Shown here piece by piece: positions 42,694 through 52,246 of a stretch of DNA of 64,000 nt. Origin of the DNA: Shewanella pealeana ATCC 700345 (GTDB lineage Bacteria > Pseudomonadota > Gammaproteobacteria > Enterobacterales > Shewanellaceae); contig NC_009901.1 of NCBI RefSeq assembly GCF_000018285.1, forward strand, positions 2,045,001-2,109,000, in the 5' to 3' direction. The notes under the pieces are model-generated. The model saw nothing but the letters and a program-made list of their open reading frames with translations. It was not told the origin of the DNA and ran no database searches. Both the position numbers and the translations under genes were made by a program. Within the stretch, counting starts at the first letter, position 1; every line of letters starts with the position of its first letter.

Positions 42694-43572
42694 TTAATCT
42701 GACGGCTTTCGCATCAGTAAAATCATCGCGAAGGTGACGGCTAAGAGTGCGGGTATGGCATAGCCCCAGCTTATTTCAATAGTGTCTGCAGTGAGTAATA
42801 CAAATACGGGAATTAAAAATATGTAGGCGGAAATTTGTTCTGGGGCTAACTTCACACTGGCTTTTTGAAACAGGAAAAAGCTAATCGCCGTGGCAAAAAT
42901 AGCTAGGTATAAAGTTGCTAACCATGAATTAGCCGAAACTTGCTTCCAGTCATAGGCCACAATATCAGGCAATAATGACACGGATAAAATTAAGCTTGCT
43001 GCTATTAAGCTCCAGCCGGTGAAGACCATAAAGTTTTCTTGTCGATAACAGGCTTTGATGACTAATGGGTTCGCTGCCATAGCAACGCAGCCAATCATGA
43101 AAAGGCTGTAGCCCGAGTTCCAGGTTATATCAACACTTGAACTGCCTGCTTGTTGCATGACTAAAGCTAACGCACCAGCAAAACCTAATCCCAACGCCGC
43201 CCAGTTAGTTAACTTACCCATGTTCCTGTTAACTATAACCACAATTATGGCTGTAATGAGTGGTACGCATGTGTACAAGGCACTGGTTGCAAACGCGGTC
43301 GTTTGAGTCAGAGCACTGAACATCGCCGTAAAGTACATTAGTGAAGGTAAACTTACTAAGATGTAGCGCAGTAAACTTTTTTTACTTGGTAATTTTAGTT
43401 GGCGAGTTAGCGCCAGCAAAAAAGTAAAAAGTATCGCCGCGATGACATATCTAAGCCAGGTTGCGATCATTGGCGGAACTTCTAGCATCAGCTGCTTGCC
43501 GATAGGGAAGGTCATAGCGATCACAAAGGTGAAGATTAACATCTGTAGGTGTGGCAAAGCGGACTTAAACAT
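42694..43572 (-). CDS. EamA/DMT-family transporter
   Basis: 292 residues with ten membrane segments in two EamA halves (about 1-135 and 150-290); the N-terminal FVIAMTFPIGKQLMLEVPPM is typical of the drug/metabolite transporter family. The direction and substrate are not evident. It lies downstream of the nucleoside transporter gene with a terminator between them, so it may be transcribed separately. Confidence 0.83.
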   Translation of the reverse strand: MFKSALPHLQMLIFTFVIAMTFPIGKQLMLEVPPMIATWLRYVIAAILFTFLLALTRQLKLPSKKSLLRYILVSLPSLMYFTAMFSALTQTTAFATSALYTCVPLITAIIVVIVNRNMGKLTNWAALGLGFAGALALVMQQAGSSSVDITWNSGYSLFMIGCVAMAANPLVIKACYRQENFMVFTGWSLIAASLILSVSLLPDIVAYDWKQVSANSWLATLYLAIFATAISFFLFQKASVKLAPEQISAYIFLIPVFVLLTADTIEISWGYAIPALLAVTFAMILLMRKPSD

Positions 43573-43590
43573 TTTTAAACCTTCAATAAA

Positions 43591-43610
43591 AAAGGGCGGA
43601 ATTCCGCCCT
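43591..43610 (-). terminator. Terminator after the NupC-type gene
   Basis: A perfect palindromic stem AGGGCGGA/TCCGCCCT, with six T on the minus strand side. Confidence 0.85.
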
Positions 43611-43631
43611 TAACTTACATTAGCCTATGGC

Positions 43632-44894
43632 TTAATTGGCTAAAGAGAAGAATATACCTGCAATCGCAGCACTCATTAAGTTAGAGCAAGTCGCAGCAAC
43701 TACGGTGCGTAAGCCGTACTTGGCGATGAAGTCTGTTCTTGATGGACACAATGTACCTAGTCCGCCAATTAAGATCCCCATAGAAGCTAAGTTTGCAAAG
43801 CCACACAGTGCAAAGCTAATAATAACTTTACTCTTTTCTTGAAGTACTTGCAGTCCTGCTGCAGTCACTTCTGTTGAGTCTTTTAGGTATGGAGCAAGAT
43901 CACTGTAGGCAACAAACTCGTTGACGATAAGCTTCTTTCCAATCATAGATCCAGCAATGGCCATATCGGCAGCTGGAACACCTAGTAAAAAGGCTAACGG
44001 TGCAAAGATCCAGCCTAAGATCCCTTCAAGAGACAGTTGTAGGCCGACCATGTCACCAAAACCGCCTAGTAGGTTATTCACCAGAGTAACCAGACCAATC
44101 ATAGCGATTAACATCGCACCGATAGCCGCCGCAAGTTTAAGACCACTCGCTGCGCCTTCGCCTGCTGCCGCTAATACGTTTACCGGAGGCTTCTCATCAA
44201 ATTGAATCTTGCTATCCATTGTGTAGGTCGGAGTGCTAGTTTCAGGAAGGATTAACTTAGCAAACAGAACACCACCAGGAGCTGCCATAAATGATGCAGC
44301 AAGTAGGTATTCCATATCAACGCCCATCATGGCGTAGCCAGCAAGTACAGTGCCTGAAACGGATGCCATACCACCGCACATAACAGCGAAGAACTCAGAG
44401 TCGCTCATCTTCGCCATATAAGGCTTAATTACGAGTGGTGCTTCACTTTGACCGACGAAAATATTAGACACTGCAGACATAGACTCAGGCTGTGAGGTGC
44501 CTAGAAGTTTAGCCATGCCACCACCAATGATACGGATGATAAACTGCATAATGCCAAGATAGTAAAGCACAGCAATTAGGGCTGAGAAGAACACTACTAA
44601 TGGCAGCACGTTAAGTGCAAATACAAAGCCTATCCCTTCAACCGAGAAGTTAACTAGATTGCCAAATAGGAAGCGAATACCCGCTTTACCGCTATCAAGC
44701 ACCACATGCACGCCGTGAGACATAGATTCAAGTGCTTGGCGACCAACTGGTACATAGAGTACAAACGCACCAATTAACACTTGTAAGCCTAGTGCCGCAC
44801 CAACTGTACGTAGTTTAATTGAACGTCGACTAACTGAGCACGCGAAGCCTATGCCTAAAAGCACTAGCATGCCGATAAATCCCATGAACATCAT
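43632..44894 (-). CDS. Concentrative nucleoside transporter (NupC family)
   Basis: 420 residues with about ten membrane segments. CNT-family signatures include IFVGQSEAPLVIKPY (about 145-160), GGMASVSGTVLAGY and NEFVAYSDL around 335. It imports nucleosides with protons or sodium across the inner membrane. The gene starts 11 bp after the purine nucleoside phosphorylase stop, so the two form an operon for uptake and cleavage of purine nucleosides. Confidence 0.92.
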   Translation of the reverse strand: MMFMGFIGMLVLLGIGFACSVSRRSIKLRTVGAALGLQVLIGAFVLYVPVGRQALESMSHGVHVVLDSGKAGIRFLFGNLVNFSVEGIGFVFALNVLPLVVFFSALIAVLYYLGIMQFIIRIIGGGMAKLLGTSQPESMSAVSNIFVGQSEAPLVIKPYMAKMSDSEFFAVMCGGMASVSGTVLAGYAMMGVDMEYLLAASFMAAPGGVLFAKLILPETSTPTYTMDSKIQFDEKPPVNVLAAAGEGAASGLKLAAAIGAMLIAMIGLVTLVNNLLGGFGDMVGLQLSLEGILGWIFAPLAFLLGVPAADMAIAGSMIGKKLIVNEFVAYSDLAPYLKDSTEVTAAGLQVLQEKSKVIISFALCGFANLASMGILIGGLGTLCPSRTDFIAKYGLRTVVAATCSNLMSAAIAGIFFSLAN

Positions 44895-44905
44895 AGTCCT
44901 ATCCT

Positions 44906-45739
44906 CTACGCTTTCTTAACGCTATCGACGAATGCATTGATTAGCTGTAAGAAGTCACTTTCAGCCAGTTTTGCACACTTAAGAGTTTGCTCATGTGATA
45001 GCTTCACATCACCTAAGCCTTCAGCCATGTTGGTGATCGCACAGATAGCAAGTACGGGTAGATCGCAATGCGCTGCAGAGATAACTTCTGGTACGACTGA
45101 CATGCCTACTACATCTCCACCGATGATTTGCATCATGCGAATTTCAGCAGCGGTTTCGAAACAGGGACCTGGGTAAGAAACAAAAATGCCTTGGTTGAGT
45201 ACGATATTTTGTGTTTTAGCTATGCCTAAAGCTTGCTCGCGTAAATCTTTGTCATAGGCATTGGCAAGACTGAAGAAACGTGGACCGTACTTGTCGTCAT
45301 TAGGTCCTGTCATTGGGGTGCTTGGCATGGTGTTTATGTGATCTGAGAACACAACGAGAGAGCCAACATCGATGCGATCTGGACGTAAAGAGCCCGCAGC
45401 ATTGGTAACTAATAACATCTCGCAACCCAGCGTCTTGAAAGTGCGCACGGGTGTCGTCATGACTTTCATTGACTCATGTTCATAGAAGTGACCACGGCCC
45501 TTCATACAAGCAACAGGTACGCCGTTTAGGTAACCAAGTACCAACTCACCACTGTGACCTTCAACGGTGCTAACAGGGAAACCATCAAGCTCTTGATAAC
45601 CGATGCTAACTTTATCTTCGAGTTTATCGGCAAGCACTCCTAGACCAGAGCCTAAGATCATCGCAATCTGTGGCTTAAAACCTGGTTTGTACTTTTCGAT
45701 GGTAGCAATAGCGTTCGGGACTGGATCGTACAGAGACAT
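44906..45739 (-). CDS. Purine nucleoside phosphorylase (trimeric, XapA-like)
   Basis: 277 residues, the size of the trimeric PNP family. Motifs are ILGSGLG (about 28-34), VEGHSGELVLG, GRGHFYEHESM with the phosphate-contact His, LLVTNAAGSLRPD (about 110) and MSVVPEVISAAHC with ITNMAEGL (substrate Asn). It splits inosine, guanosine or xanthosine with phosphate. In E. coli the homologue xapA is next to a transporter and a LysR regulator, the same layout as here. Confidence 0.9.
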   Translation of the reverse strand: MSLYDPVPNAIATIEKYKPGFKPQIAMILGSGLGVLADKLEDKVSIGYQELDGFPVSTVEGHSGELVLGYLNGVPVACMKGRGHFYEHESMKVMTTPVRTFKTLGCEMLLVTNAAGSLRPDRIDVGSLVVFSDHINTMPSTPMTGPNDDKYGPRFFSLANAYDKDLREQALGIAKTQNIVLNQGIFVSYPGPCFETAAEIRMMQIIGGDVVGMSVVPEVISAAHCDLPVLAICAITNMAEGLGDVKLSHEQTLKCAKLAESDFLQLINAFVDSVKKA

Positions 45740-45943
45740 TTTTATTCCTAATTGGATTTGTTATTGGGCTCACGATATTCCCAAGCTATTTTGATTAAAA
45801 TCGCTAAAATCGACTCTAATGTGCTGATTTTCGGCACAATAACTGGCTCGGCAATTTTAGGAGTGAAATTGGTTATTTAAAGCATTGAATATTGCTTTAT
45901 CGCGCAGTTATTACGCCAAAGTAGTGCTATTTACTGTAATGAA

Positions 45944-46921
45944 ATGGATACAAAATTTGTGAACAATGACCATAGCGTAATACCGCTAGATTTAAAGAGT
46001 CTTTATTGGGCTGAGCGTATTAGCATGAAAATGCTGAGGTATTTTTATGTGGCCAGCCATAGTAAAACCTTAACTCAAGCCGCGCAGCGGCTACACATAT
46101 CAAAGTCTCCCTTGAGTGCTCAGATGCGAGAACTTGAAGCGATTCTAGGAGTGAAGTTATTTAACCGTGAACAAAGAAGTATTCAACTGACATCGACAGG
46201 GTTGATGTTGCGCCATGAGTGTCAGTCGATTTTTAGCGTGATGGAAACCTCAGTAAATAAAGTGACCCAATACGCGAGAGAAACCCAAGGGCATCTACGT
46301 TTGGGGATTGTGAGTTCAGTATTTTGGGCCGGGTTTGGCTATGCCTGTCAGCAGTTGAAAACTCAATATCCAAGTATTCAATTTGAGTTTTTGGAATTAT
46401 CGCCACAAGAGCAGAAAGTCGCACTGTTTAATAATGAAATTGATATCGGCTTTGTTCGCTACGCGGATACGTTGGATATCACGCCGTTAGAGTCCTGCAA
46501 TTTATATTGTGAGTCGATGGTGATTGCGTTATCGGATAAGCATGAGCTTAGTAAAAGAGCCCAACTTTGTTTGTCTGAACTTGCCACTGAAAAGTTTGTC
46601 ATTATGAGTCAGAAAAACTCAGCATCTGCGCAATTAGTGGTTAATCACTGCATCAAGGAAGGCTTTTTACCGCAGATAACTCAAGAGGTGGTAGAGCCGA
46701 TGACATTAATGAATGTGATTGAAAGTCATGCTGGGATCTCCGTTGTTCCCCACAGTTTTAGTCGTCAGAGCTGGAAGCATGTTCGCTTCGTATCGCTTGA
46801 GCAGGAGATCATTGCCAATATTTGCGCTGTGTACAACCCGCAAAAAATGACCGCAGAAAAGCAGGCGCTTATTCAGTCGCTACATCAGTTTATGAACCTA
46901 GAGGCCTCCAAACAAGTCTAA
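45944..46921 (+). CDS. LysR-family regulator, probable regulator of nucleoside genes
   Basis: 325 residues as read from ATG 45944. The helix-turn-helix (MLRYFYVASHSKTLTQAAQRLHISKSPLSAQM, short motif SKSPLSAQM) begins only at about residue 29. Because LysR proteins normally start within a few residues of this motif, ATG 46025 is an alternative start. The effector domain spans about 115-315. It is divergent from the phosphorylase gene across 204 bp and resembles the XapR arrangement of E. coli. Confidence 0.85.
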   Translation: MDTKFVNNDHSVIPLDLKSLYWAERISMKMLRYFYVASHSKTLTQAAQRLHISKSPLSAQMRELEAILGVKLFNREQRSIQLTSTGLMLRHECQSIFSVMETSVNKVTQYARETQGHLRLGIVSSVFWAGFGYACQQLKTQYPSIQFEFLELSPQEQKVALFNNEIDIGFVRYADTLDITPLESCNLYCESMVIALSDKHELSKRAQLCLSELATEKFVIMSQKNSASAQLVVNHCIKEGFLPQITQEVVEPMTLMNVIESHAGISVVPHSFSRQSWKHVRFVSLEQEIIANICAVYNPQKMTAEKQALIQSLHQFMNLEASKQV

Positions 46922-46936
46922 TGAAGAGACTAATAA

Positions 46937-46965
46937 AAAAGCCCACTTTCATGTAGTGGGCTTAA
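46937..46965 (-). terminator. Terminator after the DUF2057 gene
   Basis: GCCCACT/AGTGGGC stem (46941-46947 with 46955-46961), with six T following on the minus strand. It may also slow transcription from the LysR gene on the other strand. Confidence 0.8.
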
Positions 46966-46982
46966 GTTCATATTGAGATCGA

Positions 46983-47657
46983 TTACTTGTCTTCAATTCG
47001 CTTTTTAAAGGCTTTTCGCGTTTCTTCATCGGCCTGTTGGTACCAGAAATCGAGCATCTGGCCAACATTTATCTGCTCGCTTTTTTTACTTTGTTTAGTC
47101 GCTGTTGCTGCACTCACACTCACTGCAGTGGCAACAGGAATAGCTGTTTGCGGCGTTGAAATTGTTGCTGGCTTAATGTTTAGCGACGCTTTTTGATCTG
47201 TAACGTTATAGGCTGCCATCTCAACTTCATAGTCTCGACCTAGTTGCAGACCTTTTTTTATCAGCATCCCCAATTCAAAGGCTACCGCATTGCTGTTTTG
47301 GTCTTCCAGTGTCACTTCTGGGGACTGATTAAACTTGTTAGCTGCGCTGTTGGAGCGAACTCGTGGCATAGATAGATAGAGTTGAGCATCACTTTCATCG
47401 AACTTGATGACAATTACATCTGATTGGAACTGGTTTTGAGAGCCTTGCTGTTGGTAACGCCCAAGATATCTAAATGCAATCTGGTTGAGACCATTATTCA
47501 GGCTTAGTTTTTCACGTCCGTTAGCATCGACCCCGTTTACTAGTACGAGTTCTGAGTTTGAAGGCATTGTGAGGGTGACTTCAGCTAACGCCGATGTGGT
47601 AACCAATAGAAGAGCACTACTCAAGGCACTACTTAAGACAAGACCATAACGCTTCAT
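46983..47657 (-). CDS. DUF2057 family secreted protein
   Basis: 224 residues from the ATG at 47657; AGGA lies seven bases upstream, and an in-frame TTG at 47675 overlaps this site. A signal peptide (about residues 1-25, ending TSALA) precedes a beta-rich domain of the DUF2057/YccT type (LTMPSNSELVLVNG, LNNGLNQIAFRYLGRY). A low-complexity Ala/Thr/Val stretch and a final helix (NVGQMLDFWYQQADEETRKA) follow. The family is periplasmic and of unknown role. Confidence 0.8.
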   Translation of the reverse strand: MKRYGLVLSSALSSALLLVTTSALAEVTLTMPSNSELVLVNGVDANGREKLSLNNGLNQIAFRYLGRYQQQGSQNQFQSDVIVIKFDESDAQLYLSMPRVRSNSAANKFNQSPEVTLEDQNSNAVAFELGMLIKKGLQLGRDYEVEMAAYNVTDQKASLNIKPATISTPQTAIPVATAVSVSAATATKQSKKSEQINVGQMLDFWYQQADEETRKAFKKRIEDK

Positions 47658-47823
47658 TCGGGATCCTAATTTCAATTAAAGTCCTCTTTATAGCAGAAGG
47701 ACGCTGAATTTGCATCGCAAGATAATTTTATTACAAACTTGTATGCAAATGCTTGGATATTAATAACAGTTTATCCATTTTTTTATGGGTATAATTATTA
47801 CAAATGCCGTAGAGGGAATGTCT

Positions 47824-48189
47824 GTGCTAACTAAAATCTTGATCACCCTACTTATTATCGTTGGGGCCATGGTTTATATGCGTAAACCGAGAGAAAAGGG
47901 TGTCCGAGCCAGTACCAAAGAGCTAGGTAAGAATATAAAGCTTCGTATCGCAGCCTATGTGTTGATCAGCTTATCACTCACTGCAACTGCAGCATATTGG
48001 TACTGGGACTGGAGTGATGGCAATAAAGTTGTCAGTGTGACCATAGTGTCACCAATGAGTAATGAGTCGGTTGTTTACCAAGTAAGGAAGAAAGATATTG
48101 CTAGCAATGAGATAACAACTATTAACGGTATTCGCATTAGATTGTCCAATCAGGAGCGAATTATTGTCGCGAACACGGTAAATAAGTAA
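47824..48189 (+). CDS. Small membrane protein of unknown function
   Basis: 122 residues from GTG 47824, chosen because AGAGGG lies seven bases upstream; ATGs at 47785 and 47818 lack a proper site. There are two membrane segments (about 2-20 and 42-64) with a basic loop between them (RKPREKGVRASTKELGKNIK) and a C-terminal hydrophilic domain, probably periplasmic. I do not recognise a named family. It stands before corA in the same direction, 110 bp away. Confidence 0.65.
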   Translation: MLTKILITLLIIVGAMVYMRKPREKGVRASTKELGKNIKLRIAAYVLISLSLTATAAYWYWDWSDGNKVVSVTIVSPMSNESVVYQVRKKDIASNEITTINGIRIRLSNQERIIVANTVNK

Positions 48190-48299
48190 TCCTCATGGGT
48201 TTTCTTTTAGTGATCCCTTTGCAATACCACATTATAAGGTAGAATGGCCCACGTTTTTTTGTCCTAACGATTTGCTATATGTGTTTATAAGGAGGAGCT

Positions 48300-49247
48300 A
48301 TGATAACAGCCTATGCCTATGAGGATCGTAAACTTACGATTATCGAATTGAGCATGAAGGACAACATCCCTCCCGGTATCATCTGGCTGGACTTATATAA
48401 ACCTGACGAGCAGGAAAGAGAGTGGTTAAGTGGCTTTTCTGTTGAAGATGTGCAGGATGAAGAGGACATCAATGAGATTGAGGCTTCAGCCCGTTTTTAC
48501 CAGAATAAAGATGGACTGCACATCAACTCTTTGTTCCCGCAACGTGCGGGGCAAGATGTCAAAGGGGTCAATGTCTCCTTTAATCTACGTAAAAACTTTC
48601 TGCTAACCATTCGTGAGGAAGACGTAGGCCTGATCCGACTGCTGCGAAATTACCTAAGACTTGGTAAAATTGAAGCGAGTACACCTGAAACCCTATTATT
48701 AGAATTGTTTAATCTTAAAGTGGACTACCTCTCTGACTTAATTGAGGATGTATATACCGTTCTTGAGAATGTGAGCGAAGAGGTGTTTAAGAATGAAGAG
48801 CTTGATAATGTATTTAAGCTTATCACTCGACAGGAAGATTCAAACGGTAAAATTCGTTTAAGTCTGCTTGATACCCAACGTTCATTAAGGTTTATGCAGA
48901 AGTATTACCGTGCTCAACTATCTGATGATGAGCTTAAAGATCTGCGTGAAATGCTTTCAGATATCGAGTCTTTAATGCCTCATAGCCAGTTTATTTTCGA
49001 TAAGCTGAACTTCTTACTCGATGCAGCTATGGGTTTTAGTGGATTACAACAGAATAAAATCATTAAAATTTTCTCAGTTGCGGCAGTTGTCTTTTTACCG
49101 CCAACGGTGATCGCAAGCTCTTACGGCATGAACTTTGTGAATATGCCTGAACTCGATTGGAGATTTGGTTACCCTATGGCTATTGCTATGATGTTCGGTA
49201 GTGCGGCGGGAACCTACTTGTTCTTCAAGCGTAAAGGTTGGCTATAA
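48300..49247 (+). CDS. corA: Magnesium/divalent cation channel CorA
   Basis: 315 residues, matching E. coli CorA (316). A large N-terminal cytosolic domain is followed by a long helix and two C-terminal membrane segments. The selectivity motif is YGMNFVNMPEL at about 275. It opens for Mg2+ and some Co2+ and Ni2+, forming a pentamer in the inner membrane. GGAGG precedes the ATG. Confidence 0.95.
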   Translation: MITAYAYEDRKLTIIELSMKDNIPPGIIWLDLYKPDEQEREWLSGFSVEDVQDEEDINEIEASARFYQNKDGLHINSLFPQRAGQDVKGVNVSFNLRKNFLLTIREEDVGLIRLLRNYLRLGKIEASTPETLLLELFNLKVDYLSDLIEDVYTVLENVSEEVFKNEELDNVFKLITRQEDSNGKIRLSLLDTQRSLRFMQKYYRAQLSDDELKDLREMLSDIESLMPHSQFIFDKLNFLLDAAMGFSGLQQNKIIKIFSVAAVVFLPPTVIASSYGMNFVNMPELDWRFGYPMAIAMMFGSAAGTYLFFKRKGWL

Positions 49248-49271
49248 TACCAATTCAATCATCATTGGATT

Positions 49272-49298
49272 AAAAAAGCTCGCGACTGCGAGCTTTTT
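49272..49298 (+). terminator. Terminator after corA
   Basis: GCTCGC/GCGAGC stem (49278-49283 with 49288-49293) with loop GACT, A run before and T run after. Confidence 0.88.
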
Positions 49299-49321
49299 GC
49301 TATTACAGCAATAACCAAGTC

Positions 49322-49636
49322 TTATTTAGTCCTTTTTCGTAAGGGCACTACTTCAGCTTTATTTTGAAGAAACTGCTCCGGTTGGCAGTAAGCTTGATTC
49401 AACAAGGTTAACTTTTGAAACATTAAGCTACTAACAAGATGGCAACGTTGGTAGGGGGTTTTACACAGGCCTAGGCGTTTGTTTAAGTGGTCGAGTAGCG
49501 AGGTTAGATTTGCTCTATTATGCTCACGGCTTAGTGCAATAGCCTCTTTACTCAATTTTGTTTGTAGAGCATCCAATTTCTCTGGGGTATTTTCTGCCAT
49601 CCATAACAGTCTGTCAAAGCTTGGTAGTTCAGTCAT
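49322..49636 (-). CDS. DUF3135 family protein
   Basis: 104 residues from ATG 49636; a longer start at 49654 lacks a site. The opening LPSFDRLLWMAENTPEKLDAL matches DUF3135, a small helical family of gammaproteobacteria without known function. It is soluble and ends in a basic tail. It is transcribed in the same direction as the second HD-GYP gene upstream. Confidence 0.7.
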   Translation of the reverse strand: MTELPSFDRLLWMAENTPEKLDALQTKLSKEAIALSREHNRANLTSLLDHLNKRLGLCKTPYQRCHLVSSLMFQKLTLLNQAYCQPEQFLQNKAEVVPLRKRTK

Positions 49637-49729
49637 AAATACCGCTCCCGACATAAAAGCTAGTAGAATTAACTTTAGTCAGTCGGGAGGAGTTCAGCAA
49701 GAAATGGGCTGACTTGCTCTATTGGCTGC

Positions 49730-50989
49730 TTACTTCTCGGCTCCAAAGAAGTAGCTGATCTTTTCTCTTGGGTTGAGGTATTTCAGCACTTTCTCTGGCA
49801 GCGCAGCTAAGGGTAAACATCTAATAATAGTCAGCCCTTCACTCGCTAAGTCTACAATCGGCGCTTGTTCCTTCGGAACGTTAGGGTCGTAAACTAGCAC
49901 TCTTGGTAACAGAAGTTTGCTTAAATTAACCGACATCACCATAGCAAATTGTCCCGACGATAGCTCAACCACGCTGCCTGGAGGGTAAACTCCTAGCATT
50001 TTGACTAAACGATTTATTACTTGCTGATTAAGCCGACTCTGATAGTTTTTATACAGATAGCCAAGTGCAGAGTATGGTGTTCTGGCTTTCCTGCTCCTGT
50101 CGGAATGGCATAGGTTGTCGTAGGTATTAATCGCACAGACTAATTGGCTTAACTTATCTAAATCTTTTTCTAACAGCCCCTTAGGTGTGCCTGAACCATC
50201 TAGAAATTCATGGTGGTTTAAGATGATAGGCAGCGCTTGTTGGGGGAAATTATCTGTAATATTAATAAGCTCTGCCCCCATTGCTGGATGCTGGTTAAAA
50301 TATATCTGTTCAGAGTGAGTAAACGGGGTCGTTTTACGCAGTAACTGGGTTGGGATCTTAAGCTTGCCTATGTCGTGAAATAGCGCACCCATGCCGACCA
50401 ATTCAATTTCTTTACGACTCCAGCCAAGTTCTTTGGCAATTAGCATAGAAAGTACTGCGACGTTAAGAGAATGGTAATAAATTCCTTCATCACTCTTGGC
50501 ATCGGCCATAAGATGAAGCACTAACTTGTCATCGGTGAGTAGTTGATTACAAACGCCATGAATGAGTTCTTTGGCTTCATTAACGGCATCGAGTGGTCGG
50601 TTACGTAATTTACTGGTGAGATTACGCATCATGGCAACATTACGAATGAAGTGCTTCTCGGTTTTTTGTAAGCGACGTCTTAAGGATTGCTGTGCATCAA
50701 TGCTTTTGGCTTTTTGCTGGTTTAATTCACCAGATAGTTGTTCGAGGTTGTTATCTATAATTTGTGGTTTTTGCTGTTTCGCTTCGATGCTTGAAAGCGG
50801 CTGAGTATCGCTACGCTCTGGACGGACGTAGACAAACTCGATCCCGAGATTCTTTATCAGTTCAATTTGAGTCTGCTGCTTAATTTTGAAGCTATTGAAT
50901 ATGAATGGATGGTCTTTCCATGCTATGGGTAACCTAACAAAGTTCCCAACTTGCAGCTGTCCTACAGCGACTTTACAACTATTTGTCAT
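49730..50989 (-). CDS. HD-GYP-type protein with altered GYP motif
   Basis: 419 residues. The layout is that of the protein at 10,549: DUF3391 N-terminus (VGNFVRLPIAWKDHPF) and an HD-GYP domain. The metal motifs are intact (FHDIGK, QHPAMGAE, ILNHHEFLDGSG), but the GYP signature reads GTP, and the stretch after it is changed (KGLLEKDLDKL instead of DGLKGKQIPL). Loss of this tyrosine may reduce c-di-GMP hydrolysis or change substrate. A helical insertion at about 60-120 (QQKPQIIDNNLEQLSGEL) is extra to the paralogue. Confidence 0.85.
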   Translation of the reverse strand: MTNSCKVAVGQLQVGNFVRLPIAWKDHPFIFNSFKIKQQTQIELIKNLGIEFVYVRPERSDTQPLSSIEAKQQKPQIIDNNLEQLSGELNQQKAKSIDAQQSLRRRLQKTEKHFIRNVAMMRNLTSKLRNRPLDAVNEAKELIHGVCNQLLTDDKLVLHLMADAKSDEGIYYHSLNVAVLSMLIAKELGWSRKEIELVGMGALFHDIGKLKIPTQLLRKTTPFTHSEQIYFNQHPAMGAELINITDNFPQQALPIILNHHEFLDGSGTPKGLLEKDLDKLSQLVCAINTYDNLCHSDRSRKARTPYSALGYLYKNYQSRLNQQVINRLVKMLGVYPPGSVVELSSGQFAMVMSVNLSKLLLPRVLVYDPNVPKEQAPIVDLASEGLTIIRCLPLAALPEKVLKYLNPREKISYFFGAEK

Positions 50990-51354
50990 GGGTATTATTT
51001 TTAACTTTTTCTGATTTGCTATTTTAACTCAAGCTATATGATTTACAATCACTTAACTGATAAATTTACAGATGTTGCAAACCCGTTAACCTAAAAATGT
51101 TCCCATAGAAATATATCCAGAGAGGATACTAATCAAACGCCGCTATAGGTTTGGAATAGACCCTCTGCAAGCTAGTTTGAGGGGGAGCTGTGTGGGGGAT
51201 TTTGTTTTCTGCCTTAAACCACAAATATCAGTAGGTAGATCCTTTACTTTCTGCATCCGCTGGACTCTATAAAAGAGCCGTCATACTCCACAGGTAGCTG
51301 TGGAGCACACAATAACAGGGCTACTCTCTGCTCATATTGCTCTTCATTTGCAAA
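50990..51354. other. Intergenic region with an IS605-like end relic
   Basis: 365 bp. A fragment at about 51,205-51,258 resembles the left end of the element at 17,113 joined to its right tail (ttttgttttc, taaaccac, cagtaggt, ctttactttc). A perfect 8-bp hairpin CTCCACAG/CTGTGGAG at 51288-51307 lies downstream of the outer-membrane protein gene and may end its transcript. Confidence 0.45.
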
Positions 51355-52128
51355 TTAAAACTGGTGATTGAACTCAATTCGCCAATCGACATTTTTATCG
51401 GCATTGAACTCAGTTGCGGCGTAGTTAGCGAAGAGGCGAATATTTTGCTTTGGGTTTATCTGATAACTAGCAACAACTTCGTGATAGAGGCCATCCATCA
51501 TGTCCGACATATATTCGTTGCTGTTCAAGGTGGTCATATACATGGGGTTGTAGTTAAGCCAGATTTTATCTGTGAGGGTAATTTTTGCGTAGGTACCGAC
51601 AACGGCAAAGCTTGATGGGATAGCGTATCCCACACTGCCAATCTCAGTCTCGTCACCACGAATTACTGCTGTATCTGTCACTGTGATACCAATACCAGCG
51701 AGTGGGAATAGCTGCACAGGACCCAGTGCAGGCAGGGCTTGAATAAAGCTGTAGGATGCATTACCTACATTGTTATTAAAGTCCCAGTTCACATCAATCT
51801 GTGCGCCACGACCATTGGTCATATCTAGATTGAAATTACGATAACGAAGCTGGTTGATAGAGTCATTGCCATCAAGGCCAAGACTGTCTCCTGCAATGCC
51901 CTTTAGCTCAACGATATTCATCGCCATGGTATCTGGATTACCAGTGTCATAGGAGTTGCCAAGTTTTAGGTTGCTCCCCTTATTGGTAACGCCAGCTCCT
52001 GCTTGGGTATATACCGCTAGAGGGTCAGACATATCTTGCACTTCATCTTGCTGGGCAAAAGACAGAGACGTAAAACTAAGTGGTGCGATCAGGCTAAATA
52101 CACTGATTAAAGGTAACTTTTTCATCAT
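51355..52128 (-). CDS. Small outer-membrane protein, copy 1
   Basis: 257 residues. A signal peptide (about 1-25) is followed by the mature start QQDEVQDMSDPLAVYTQ and alternating polar/hydrophobic strands of a small beta barrel, ending with the typical C-terminal aromatic residue (EFNHQF). Copy 2 at 61,115-61,915 has the same landmarks (DMSDPLAVYTQ, DMTNGRG, IWxNYNPxY, NIRLF/NFRLW). I do not know a function. It follows the alkyl sulfatase gene in the same direction, with two G-rich hairpins in between. Confidence 0.72.
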   Translation of the reverse strand: MMKKLPLISVFSLIAPLSFTSLSFAQQDEVQDMSDPLAVYTQAGAGVTNKGSNLKLGNSYDTGNPDTMAMNIVELKGIAGDSLGLDGNDSINQLRYRNFNLDMTNGRGAQIDVNWDFNNNVGNASYSFIQALPALGPVQLFPLAGIGITVTDTAVIRGDETEIGSVGYAIPSSFAVVGTYAKITLTDKIWLNYNPMYMTTLNSNEYMSDMMDGLYHEVVASYQINPKQNIRLFANYAATEFNADKNVDWRIEFNHQF

Positions 52129-52146
52129 AGACTCGCTGGAAGGGAG

Positions 52147-52161
52147 GGGGGCGAAGCCCCC
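52147..52161. repeat. G-rich hairpin 1 in sulfatase-OMP gap
   Basis: GGGGGC/GCCCCC stem with loop GAA, just upstream of the outer-membrane protein gene. It pairs on both strands and has a twin 100 bp away. Confidence 0.7.
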
Positions 52162-52246
52162 AGCCGGGAAGAGGGGAAGCCACTGTTAGTGACAATTTCA
52201 TATCAGCTAAATGATGCTGTTTTCATCATCTATGTACTGAAGGTAG

